Assembly: GCA_030745815.1 (NCBI GenBank)
Contig: JASLNX010000111.1
Location: 1-10,547, forward strand
Direction of reading: 5' to 3'
DNA length: 10,547 nt
DNA from: an archaeon
GTDB lineage: Archaea; Iainarchaeota; Iainarchaeia; Iainarchaeales; GCA-2688035
Part shown: positions 1 to 5,710 of the stretch, piece after piece
Layout of the letters: every line of letters begins with the position of its first letter
How positions within the stretch are numbered: position 1 is the stretch's first letter
Notes under the pieces: model-generated
Told to the model about the DNA's origin: nothing
Database searches by the model: none
Seen by the model: only the letters and a program-made list of their open reading frames with translations
Translations under genes and position numbers: made by a program

Positions 1-2
1 CG

Positions 3-1562
3 CCATGGGACCCAACAGCCGAGGATAAGAAACCCATGCCAACAGTAATTGAAGCAGTCAAAAAAGTTAACTCAATGAAACTGCCAGAAATTAAAAAAGA
101 GTTTGCAGGATTTGACAAAAAGGGGTACGAACTCAAGCCAAAGGAAAAAGAGGGCTTTCTCCCTAACTTAGAGTGGGCCGGAAAGGAACCAGTAATTACT
201 CGCTACGCTCCAAACCCAAATGGCCCGTTTCACCTTGGAAACGCACGCGCAGCAATATTAAGTGACGAATTTGCAAAAGCATATGGCGGCAAAATGCTTC
301 TCAGATTTGAAGACACTGATCCAAAAGTAAAAAAGCCAATTGAAAATGCTGAGAAAGTTTTCAAAGAAGATTTAGAGTGGCTTGGGTGCAAAGTAAGTGA
401 AACCTTCTTTGCATCAGACAGGCTTGAAACATACTACAAGTACATGCGAAAGCTTGTTGAAGTTGGAAATGCGTATGTTTGCGACTGCAAAAGTGAGGCG
501 TGGAGAGAGCTAATTAAGAAAAAGAAGGCCTGCAAATGTCGCGACTTGGCTGCAGCAGAACAGCTGAAAAGGTTTGAAAAAATGCTAAGCCACGAAACAA
601 AGGAAGGCCAAGCAGTTCTTCGCATTAAAACAGATTTAAAACATCCTGACCCAAGCGTTAGAGACTGGTGGATTGCCAGAATTGTGGATAAACCAAACCA
701 CCCAAGAGTTGGAAGCAAATTTCACCTGTGGCCAAGCTACATGTTTCAGTCAGCAATAGACGACCACGAAATGGGAGTTACGCTTGTTCTAAGAGGCCAA
801 GAGCACTCGCAAAACCAAACAAAGCAAGAATTCCTCTACAAATACCTTGGATGGGTTTACCCTCACAGCTTTCATTTTGGCAGAATAAAACTTGGTGAAA
901 CAATTCTTAGCACAAGCAAAATTTCAAAAGGAATTGAGGACGGCACATACTCTGGATGGGACGACCCAAGACTTGGAACAATTAGGGCTCTTAGAAGGCG
1001 TGGCTTTCAGGCAAATGCTTTAAGGCAGTCAATTCTTGATGTTGGAGTTAAAAGTTCTGATGCAAGTATTGACATGAAAAAGCTTGCTGACTTGAATAAA
1101 GACATTGTTGGGGACGTTGGAAGAATTGCGTTCTTTGAACACCCAATTCAAGTAGATGTTTCTTACGCAAAAAAAGCAGTTGTAGAGGTTAACGGGCAAG
1201 TGTTTAAACTGGCCGAAGGCAACCAAAAGTTTGTGGTTGACAAAGACGCTGTTGGGAAACTTAAGGCAGGGGACGTTTTCAGACTAAGAAACGCTTACAA
1301 TGTAAAGATTACCAAAAAGGACCCTTTGCAAATTTTTGCCGAATTTGTGGGAGAGGCCCAAACAGGAAAGCCGATTTTGCAGTGGGCTCTTCGCGGGGTT
1401 GACGTTGAAATTGTAATGCCTGATAACACCAAAAAAGCAGGCCTGGTCGGAGAAGAGCTTGCAAAAGCCGCGCAGGGAAGCCTTGTTTTCTTGGACAAAT
1501 TTGGCTTTTGCAGGGTTGACTCAGTTGGCAAAAAGACCGTATTATGGTTTACACACGCCTAA
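3..1562 (+). CDS. gltX: Glutamyl-tRNA synthetase, archaeal type (5' end beyond window)
   Basis: Charges tRNA with glutamate in the cytoplasm; archaeal enzymes of this class often also charge tRNA-Gln, whose Glu is then amidated by GatDE (family knowledge, not visible here). Counting from the ATG at 36, the class I ATP-binding motif is HLGN at 66-69 (after APNPNGPF), a zinc knuckle is formed by C149, C151, C166 and C168, and the archaeal KMSKS-equivalent STSKISKG starts at 292, followed by SGWDDPRLGT. The C-terminal part is the beta-barrel anticodon-binding region. The ATG at 36 has a GAGG 11 bases upstream, but the frame is open to position 3 with no stop. The extra residues (PWDPTAEDKKP) run into VIEAVKKVNS, which resembles the N-terminal domain of archaeal GluRS, normally about 100 residues before the HIGH motif. 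I therefore treat the gene as 5'-partial and the Met at 36 as probably internal. It is separated by about 100 bases from the L7Ae operon. Confidence 0.95.
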   Translation, partial: PWDPTAEDKKPMPTVIEAVKKVNSMKLPEIKKEFAGFDKKGYELKPKEKEGFLPNLEWAGKEPVITRYAPNPNGPFHLGNARAAILSDEFAKAYGGKMLLRFEDTDPKVKKPIENAEKVFKEDLEWLGCKVSETFFASDRLETYYKYMRKLVEVGNAYVCDCKSEAWRELIKKKKACKCRDLAAAEQLKRFEKMLSHETKEGQAVLRIKTDLKHPDPSVRDWWIARIVDKPNHPRVGSKFHLWPSYMFQSAIDDHEMGVTLVLRGQEHSQNQTKQEFLYKYLGWVYPHSFHFGRIKLGETILSTSKISKGIEDGTYSGWDDPRLGTIRALRRRGFQANALRQSILDVGVKSSDASIDMKKLADLNKDIVGDVGRIAFFEHPIQVDVSYAKKAVVEVNGQVFKLAEGNQKFVVDKDAVGKLKAGDVFRLRNAYNVKITKKDPLQIFAEFVGEAQTGKPILQWALRGVDVEIVMPDNTKKAGLVGEELAKAAQGSLVFLDKFGFCRVDSVGKKTVLWFTHA

Positions 1563-1588
1563 AAACAACCTTTTTAAACATTCCCTGT

Positions 1589-1602
1589 GGAAATTATTTA
1601 AA
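1589..1602 (+). promoter_or_regulatory. BRE/TATA promoter for the L7Ae operon
   Basis: GGAAAT at 1589-1594 fits the archaeal BRE pattern RNWAAW and is followed directly by the TATA-like TATTTAAA at 1595-1602. Archaeal start sites lie about 25 bases past the TATA centre, which predicts initiation near 1622-1627 and a leader of about 45 bases. A second TATA-like sequence, TTTTTAAACA at 1571-1580, could give an upstream start near 1600. This is the only gap over 25 bases in the window, which supports it as the promoter of the downstream cluster. Confidence 0.55.
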
Positions 1603-1610
1603 GGGAAAAA

Positions 1611-1620
1611 TTCTTTTTTT
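1611..1620 (+). terminator. Oligo-T terminator candidate after gltX
   Basis: The run TTCTTTTTTT lies about 50 bases after the gltX stop. Archaeal RNA polymerase commonly terminates at U-rich tracts without a hairpin, and none precedes this one closely. It sits between the TATA-like box at 1595-1602 and the predicted transcription start, so it would stop gltX transcripts without affecting those starting downstream. A shorter T run at 1571-1575 could contribute. This is inference from sequence only. Confidence 0.45.
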
Positions 1621-1634
1621 GCCGATGACTATGA

Positions 1635-1653
1635 AGAAGCCCACAGGGTTTCT
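1635..1653 (+). promoter_or_regulatory. Leader hairpin abutting the L7Ae ribosome binding site
   Basis: AGAAGCCC (1635-1642) can pair with GGGTTTCT (1646-1653) across the loop ACA. This gives an 8-bp stem with one G-U pair. The 3' base of the stem touches the Shine-Dalgarno site that begins at 1654, so stabilising the stem could affect ribosome access. L7Ae binds kink-turn RNA and regulates its own mRNA in some archaea, but I do not see the tandem GA elements of a canonical kink-turn around this stem. The structure is visible; the regulatory role is inference. Confidence 0.5.
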
Positions 1654-1662
1654 AAGGAGGTG
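1654..1662 (+). promoter_or_regulatory. Strong Shine-Dalgarno site of L7Ae
   Basis: AAGGAGGTG is an almost full-length match to the 3' end of archaeal 16S rRNA and lies 5 bases before the ATG at 1668. It is the strongest ribosome binding site in the window, fitting the first gene of the long operon. Confidence 0.85.
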
Positions 1663-1667
1663 TTGAA

Positions 1668-2033
1668 ATGGCGGAATTTGTAAAATTTGAGGTTCCAGAT
1701 AAGTTAATTGAAGACCAGCTTTCCTTTCTTGAGAAGGTAAAGAAAAAGGGAAAGGTAAGAATTGGCGTAAACGAGGCCACAAAGGCCATTGAAAGGAGCA
1801 CTGCAAAGCTTGTTCTTATTGCAATGGATGTTGATCCAGCAGAACTTGTAATGCACTTGCCACTAATCTGCAGCGAAAAAAACGTGCCGTTCAGTTACGT
1901 TAAAACCAAAAAAGATCTTGGAAGTAGAGTCGGAATTGGCGTTGGAACAGCAGCAGTTGCAATAGTTGAAGAGGGCGAAGCCAAAAAGGAACTTGAGGGA
2001 ATTTCCAAAAAGTTGGCTGAGCTAAAAAAGTAA
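1668..2033 (+). CDS. rpl7ae: Ribosomal protein L7Ae (kink-turn-binding protein)
   Basis: This 121-residue protein is a 50S ribosomal protein. In archaea it is also the core protein of box C/D and H/ACA guide RNPs and of RNase P, where it binds kink-turns. The family signature is clear: GVNEATKAIERS (33-44) holds the RNA-contacting N35, E36 and K39, followed by AKLVLIAMDVDPAE (46-59), HLPLICSEKNVPF (63-75) and KKDLGSRVGI (81-90). The length is normal and the C-terminus is a short Lys/Glu-rich helix. The start is fixed by AAGGAGGTG five bases upstream. It is the first gene of the operon and is followed 15 bases later by S28e, the usual archaeal order. The leader hairpin could be a control point. 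Confidence 0.97.
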   Translation: MAEFVKFEVPDKLIEDQLSFLEKVKKKGKVRIGVNEATKAIERSTAKLVLIAMDVDPAELVMHLPLICSEKNVPFSYVKTKKDLGSRVGIGVGTAAVAIVEEGEAKKELEGISKKLAELKK

Positions 2034-2048
2034 ACGGAATGATTTTGA

Positions 2049-2255
2049 ATGGAACAAGGTACACCGGCCGAAATAGTTGAGGTCATAAAACGAACAGGCG
2101 TTCACGGAGAAATCGTGCAGGTTCTGTGTAAAATACTTGAGGGCCGCGACCAAGGAAGGGTCAAAAGGCGAAATATTAAGGGAAACACTCAAGTTGGAGA
2201 CGTAGTTATACTACTCAACACAGAAAGAGAAGCAAAGGAGATTAAGACAAGGTGA
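2049..2255 (+). CDS. rps28e: Ribosomal protein S28e
   Basis: A small 30S protein with an OB-fold located near the mRNA exit region. The 68 residues match the usual length. Family features are AEIVEVIKRTGVHGEIVQVLCKILEG (7-32, core visible in pieces RTGVHGE and KILEGRDQGR) and the C-terminal signature GDVVILLNTEREA (50-62). The upstream ribosome binding site is weak (GGA near 2036). Translation is probably coupled to L7Ae, whose stop is 15 bases upstream. An ATG at 2039 is in another frame and is not the start. Confidence 0.95.
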   Translation: MEQGTPAEIVEVIKRTGVHGEIVQVLCKILEGRDQGRVKRRNIKGNTQVGDVVILLNTEREAKEIKTR

Positions 2256-2259
2256 TTTT

Positions 2260-2520
2260 ATGGCAAAATGTTCTTTTTGTGAAAATCAATTAGTTAAAGG
2301 AACAGGCCTGCTGTTTGCAAAAAAGGATGGCACAGCCTTCTTTTTCTGCTCAAGCAAGTGTCAGAAGAACTCCTTAAAACTTAAAAGAAGCCCTTTCTCT
2401 GCCAAGTGGACTGGCACATACCAAAAGGAAAAGCAGGCCGACAAAAAGGCAGCAGAGAAAAGCGGCAAGACAAGAAAAAGGCGTACAAGAACACGCAAGA
2501 AAAAGAAGAAGAAAAGGTGA
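2260..2520 (+). CDS. rpl24e: Ribosomal protein L24e with a basic C-terminal tail
   Basis: A zinc-binding 50S protein at the subunit interface. Cysteines at 4, 7, 30 and 34 (CSFC and CSSKC) form the zinc site; the motif FFFCSSKCQKN and the conserved KWTGTY end the core at about residue 54. Archaeal L24e is commonly about 55-65 residues, while this protein has 86 because of a Lys/Arg-rich tail (about 55-86) ending in a near-homopolymer of lysines. The Shine-Dalgarno site AAGGTGA (2249-2255) overlaps the S28e stop codon and lies 4 bases before the ATG. The A/G-rich 3' end in turn contains the ribosome binding site of ndk. Confidence 0.95.
   Translation: MAKCSFCENQLVKGTGLLFAKKDGTAFFFCSSKCQKNSLKLKRSPFSAKWTGTYQKEKQADKKAAEKSGKTRKRRTRTRKKKKKKR
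2514..2520 (+). promoter_or_regulatory. Shine-Dalgarno site fixing the TTG start of ndk
   Basis: AAGGTGA covers the last codons and stop of L24e and sits 5 bases before the TTG at 2526. The same AAGGTGA with similar spacing precedes L24e (2249-2255) and S27ae (8626-8632), so it is a recurrent ribosome binding site in this genome. Confidence 0.75.
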
Positions 2521-2525
2521 TTGAC

Positions 2526-2999
2526 TTGGAGCAGACTCTTGTAATAATAAAACCTGACGCAGTAAACCGGGCCCTTTCAGGCGAAATAATAAAGCGCTTT
2601 GAAAACAAGGGCCTGCAAATAGTTGCATTGAAAATGCTTGAACTAACGCCTTATGTTCTAAAAGAACATTATGCCCACCACAAAGACAAAGATTTCTTTG
2701 AAGGGTTACTCGGCTTTATGGCAAGCATTCCATCAATTGCAATGATTTTGCAAGGAAAAGAGGCCGTTGCAGTTGTAAGAAAAATGGTTGGCCCAACCCA
2801 AGGAAGGGAAGCCGCACCAGGAACTCTTAGAGGAGACTACAGTGTAAGCAACCAAAGTAACATTGTGCACGCTTCAGAGGACAAAGATGCTGCTGAAGCT
2901 GAAATCAAACGGTTCTTCAAAAAAGAGGAAATTCACGACTACCAAAAAATGGACTTTGACTGGATTTACAGCAAAGACGAAAAATATCTCAAAAAATGA
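2526..2999 (+). CDS. ndk: Nucleoside diphosphate kinase (TTG start)
   Basis: Transfers the gamma-phosphate of ATP to NDPs and dNDPs through a phosphohistidine intermediate. Starting at TTG 2526 gives 157 residues, the usual size, and the N-terminus MEQTLVIIKPDAV typical of the family. The active-site histidine is H115 in NIVHASED (112-118). Other conserved parts are RFENKGLQI (25-32) and the nucleotide-binding stretch VGPTQGREAAPGTLRGDYS (88-106). The start is chosen because AAGGTGA lies 5 bases upstream. A GTG at 2517 overlapping the L24e stop is the alternative. The in-frame ATG at 2406 would add 40 residues that merely mirror the basic tail of L24e in another frame. The L24e-ndk-infB neighbourhood is common in archaea. 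Confidence 0.96.
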   Translation: MEQTLVIIKPDAVNRALSGEIIKRFENKGLQIVALKMLELTPYVLKEHYAHHKDKDFFEGLLGFMASIPSIAMILQGKEAVAVVRKMVGPTQGREAAPGTLRGDYSVSNQSNIVHASEDKDAAEAEIKRFFKKEEIHDYQKMDFDWIYSKDEKYLKK

Positions 3000-3001
3000 G
3001 G
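2998..3001 (+). promoter_or_regulatory. Shine-Dalgarno site for the TTG start of dut
   Basis: GAGG overlaps the ndk stop codon (TGA 2997-2999) and lies 8 bases before TTG 3010. It is short but is the only purine motif at a suitable distance. Confidence 0.5.
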
Positions 3002-3009
3002 CGCATTGC

Positions 3010-3441
3010 TTGAAGGTTCTTGTAAAAAAGCTGGACAAAGACGTTAAAATTCCCAGTTACGCACACGACGGAGACGCCGGCGTAGACCTGTACGCAAACC
3101 AAGAAATTAAAGTGGAGCAGGGGGAAGTTGCCCTTGTTCCAACCGGAATAAAAATCGCAATACCTCTTGGGTTTGAAGCGCAGGTTCGTCCAAAAAGCGG
3201 GCTTGCACTAAAGAATGGAATAACTGTTCTTAACACACCTGGAACAATAGATGCAGGATACAGAGGAGAAGTTGGAGTAATAGTTGTAAACCATGGAAAA
3301 GAAGCCTTTACAATTGAAAAGGGAAAAAAGATTGCGCAAATGGTTTTCAACAAAATTGAGAAAGCAGAATTAGAAGAGGTTGAAGAACTTGATGAAACAA
3401 GCAGGAACACAGGCGGTTTTGGTTCAACAGGACTTGAGTGA
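3010..3441 (+). CDS. dut: dUTP diphosphatase, trimeric type (TTG start)
   Basis: Hydrolyses dUTP to dUMP and pyrophosphate, keeping uracil out of DNA and supplying dTMP synthesis. From TTG 3010 the product has 143 residues, in the family range. All five trimeric dUTPase motifs are present: AHDGDAGVDL (18-27), RPKSGLA (60-66), GTIDAGYRGEVGV (78-90, with catalytic-site D81 and Y84), GKKIAQMV (105-112) and the P-loop-like RNTGGFGSTG (132-141). The N-terminus MKVLVKKLD is typical, so I reject the in-frame ATG at 2863, which lies deep inside ndk. The gene begins 10 bases after ndk and ends 10 bases before aIF5B, so it is embedded in the translation operon. Dut and the kinase both act on the dNTP pool. 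Confidence 0.95.
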   Translation: MKVLVKKLDKDVKIPSYAHDGDAGVDLYANQEIKVEQGEVALVPTGIKIAIPLGFEAQVRPKSGLALKNGITVLNTPGTIDAGYRGEVGVIVVNHGKEAFTIEKGKKIAQMVFNKIEKAELEEVEELDETSRNTGGFGSTGLE

Positions 3442-3451
3442 GGTAAAGACA

Positions 3452-5212
3452 ATGATTAGGCAGCCAATAATAACGGTTCTAGGCCACGTAGACCACGGCA
3501 AAACCAAGCTGCTTGACGCAATCAGAGGAACTGCTATTGCTGAAAAAGAGGCCGGCGCAATAACACAGCACATTGGTGCAACAGAAGTTCCACTGCGCGT
3601 TATTGACAACCTAGCTTCAGGGCTTTTAAAAAAATACGGATTTGACGTAAAAATTCCTGGCCTGCTCTTTATTGACACACCAGGACACGAAGCATTTACA
3701 TCACTGCGGGAAAGAGGCGGAAGCATTGCTGACCTTGCAGTTCTAGTAGTTGACATAACCCAAGGATTCCAACCGCAAACAATTGAAGCAATTAACATTC
3801 TTAAATCACTTAAAACTCCGTTCATTGTTGCAGCAAACAAAATTGATTTAATGCACGAGTGGAATTCAAAGAGCGGAGAATTTAGCGAAAATCTGCCACT
3901 GCAAGACCAGCGGGCAAAAGACGCATTGGATGAAAAAATTTACGTTCTTGTTGGAAAACTATTTGAATTCGGCTTCCAAAGCGAAAGGTTTGATAGGTGT
4001 AATGATTTCACAAAGCAGATCCCAATAGTTCCAATGAGCGCAAAAGTGGGCGAAGGAATTCCAGAACTTCTAATGCTTCTTTCAGGACTAAGCCAAAAAT
4101 TCCTTCAGGGAAAACTTGAAGCGCACGAAAGTGAAGCAGGCAAGGGCACAATACTTGAAATAAGAGAAGAAAGAGGCCTTGGGAAAACAATTGATGTTAT
4201 TCTCTACGACGGAATGATTAAAACAAACCAGGAAATTGTAGTGGGCGGAAAGAACGGAATAATTAAAACAAAAATACGGGCTCTACTTAAACCAAAGCCG
4301 CTAAGAGAAATCAGAGAATCCGGCGACAAGTTTAATTCAGTAAAAGAAGTTCATGCAGCAAGCGGAATAAAAATTGCCGCACCTGACCTTGACAACGCGC
4401 TCTCAGGTGCACCAATTGCAGTTGTTAAAACCGGCGAAGAAGCAAAAGCAATAGAGCAGGAAATGGCAAGCATTAGAATTGAAACAGAAAGCATGGGAGC
4501 TGTTCTAAAAGCAGACACTCTTGGCGCTCTTGAAGCACTAACACTTCTTCTTAGAAAAGAAGGCCTTGAAGCGAAAAAGGCAGACATTGGAAATATTACA
4601 AAAAATGACGTTGCAGAAGCAGACAGTGTAAAATCAAAAGACCCATTAATGGGAGTAATTTTTGGATTCAATGTAAAAGAAGAAACAGGAGTACTTGAAG
4701 ACGCAAAGAAACGAGGCATACAGGTTTTTTCAGGAAACGTTGTTTACAAACTTATAGAAGATTACACTGCGTGGGTTAATGAAAAAAGGGAAAGCAAAAA
4801 AAAGGAAAAGCTTTCTGAACTAACACTCCCAGTAAAAATGCGATTCCTTAGAGACTGTAGTTTTAGAAACTCAAAGCCAGCTATTATTGGAGTAAAAATT
4901 TTAGAAGGCAAAATAAGACAGGGCGCAAAGATCATGAATGAAGAAGGAAAAGTTATTGGAAAGGTTGCGGCAATTCAAAGTAAAAACGAAAGTATTGAAC
5001 AGGCAGTTAAAGGAGAAGAGGTTGCAGTTAGTATTAGTGGAGCGGTTGTTGGAAGAACAATTGAAGAAAATGATGTACTTCTTTCATTCATCCCACAAAA
5101 GCAGTTTTCTCAGTTTAGCGAAATTGGAGATACACTAAATGTTGATGAAAAAGAACTTTTAAACGAAATAAAGGAAATTGTTGAAAAAAATAAGGAGGCT
5201 GAAGAAGAATGA
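3452..5212 (+). CDS. infB: Translation initiation factor aIF5B (IF-2 homologue)
   Basis: A ribosome-activated GTPase that promotes subunit joining late in initiation. From ATG 3452 it has 586 residues, normal for archaea. GTPase motifs: G1 GHVDHGKT (11-18), G2 region GAITQHIG (35-42), G3 DTPGH (75-79), G4 NKID (129-132), G5 SAK (196-198). These are followed by domain II, the middle domain and the C-terminal beta-barrel that in the family contacts initiator Met-tRNA. The residue after the P-loop Thr is Lys (GKTKLLD) where Thr is more usual; this should not abolish nucleotide binding. GAGGT at 3440-3444, overlapping the dut stop, is 7 bases before the start. The in-frame ATG at 3380 lies inside dut and gives a non-homologous leader. 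The C-terminus is Glu/Lys-rich. Confidence 0.96.
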   Translation: MIRQPIITVLGHVDHGKTKLLDAIRGTAIAEKEAGAITQHIGATEVPLRVIDNLASGLLKKYGFDVKIPGLLFIDTPGHEAFTSLRERGGSIADLAVLVVDITQGFQPQTIEAINILKSLKTPFIVAANKIDLMHEWNSKSGEFSENLPLQDQRAKDALDEKIYVLVGKLFEFGFQSERFDRCNDFTKQIPIVPMSAKVGEGIPELLMLLSGLSQKFLQGKLEAHESEAGKGTILEIREERGLGKTIDVILYDGMIKTNQEIVVGGKNGIIKTKIRALLKPKPLREIRESGDKFNSVKEVHAASGIKIAAPDLDNALSGAPIAVVKTGEEAKAIEQEMASIRIETESMGAVLKADTLGALEALTLLLRKEGLEAKKADIGNITKNDVAEADSVKSKDPLMGVIFGFNVKEETGVLEDAKKRGIQVFSGNVVYKLIEDYTAWVNEKRESKKKEKLSELTLPVKMRFLRDCSFRNSKPAIIGVKILEGKIRQGAKIMNEEGKVIGKVAAIQSKNESIEQAVKGEEVAVSISGAVVGRTIEENDVLLSFIPQKQFSQFSEIGDTLNVDEKELLNEIKEIVEKNKEAEEE

Positions 5213-5700
5213 ACATAGTGGTTTCAGACCCTAAAAGCGGGAAAGCTTTTAGCAAAAAGACAGAGGAAGCCGTTTTCCTAAACCGAGCTATCGGAGAAGA
5301 AGTTGACCTAGGGGTTATAGGAATGGCCGGCTACAAGGCTAAAATTGTTGGTGGAAGCGACAAGCAAGGCTTTCCAATGAAAAAGAGTCTTGACGGGCCA
5401 GGGCGAAAAAAGCTTTTGCTCAAAAAAGGAGTTGGCTTCAAGACTGACCGCAAGGGCAAAAGAAAAAGACGAAGTGTTAGGGGCAACACAGTAAGCCCGG
5501 AAATAATGCAGCTTAATATTGTTATCACAAAAGCCGGTGACAAAAAGTTTGAAGACTTCATGAAAGCAGACGTAGAAAAACCAAAAGAAGAAGATGTTGG
5601 TTCAGCAAAGGACAGGCTTGTAAAGCAGTCCTTAGAAAATGTTGGAAACGTTGAGCTTGCTGGAGACGCAAAACTAGCCAAAGGAAAAGTAAGAAAATAA
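5209..5700 (+). CDS. rps6e: Ribosomal protein S6e with C-terminal extension
   Basis: A 30S protein of archaeal/eukaryotic type. The core follows the family: VVSDPKSGKAF (4-14), GYKAKIVGGSDKQGFPMK (41-58), basic GKRKRRSVRGNTVSPEIMQLN (83-103). Archaeal S6e is usually about 125-135 residues; this one has 163 because of a charged tail from about 118. The tail is rich in Lys, Glu and Asp, and less repetitive than the S24e tail. The start ATG overlaps the infB stop (ATGA), suggesting translational coupling. AAGGAGG at 5192-5198 lies 10 bases upstream, inside infB. Confidence 0.95.
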   Translation: MNIVVSDPKSGKAFSKKTEEAVFLNRAIGEEVDLGVIGMAGYKAKIVGGSDKQGFPMKKSLDGPGRKKLLLKKGVGFKTDRKGKRKRRSVRGNTVSPEIMQLNIVITKAGDKKFEDFMKADVEKPKEEDVGSAKDRLVKQSLENVGNVELAGDAKLAKGKVRK

Positions 5701-5710
5701 GTGAAATAAA

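Noticed and set aside
1622..1667. Canonical kink-turn in the L7Ae leader
   Set aside because: GATGA-like pieces near 1624-1628 and TGA at 1632-1634 recall box C, but I could not place the paired GA on the other strand next to a 3-base bulge.
1459..1683. Plus-strand open frame of 74 codons spanning the gltX end and the L7Ae leader
   Set aside because: It is out of frame with both genes, crosses the predicted promoter and T run, and resembles no protein I know.
2406..2525. ATG-led N-terminal extension of ndk
   Set aside because: It is the out-of-frame reading of the basic L24e tail. The family N-terminus starts at TTG 2526 with a Shine-Dalgarno site.
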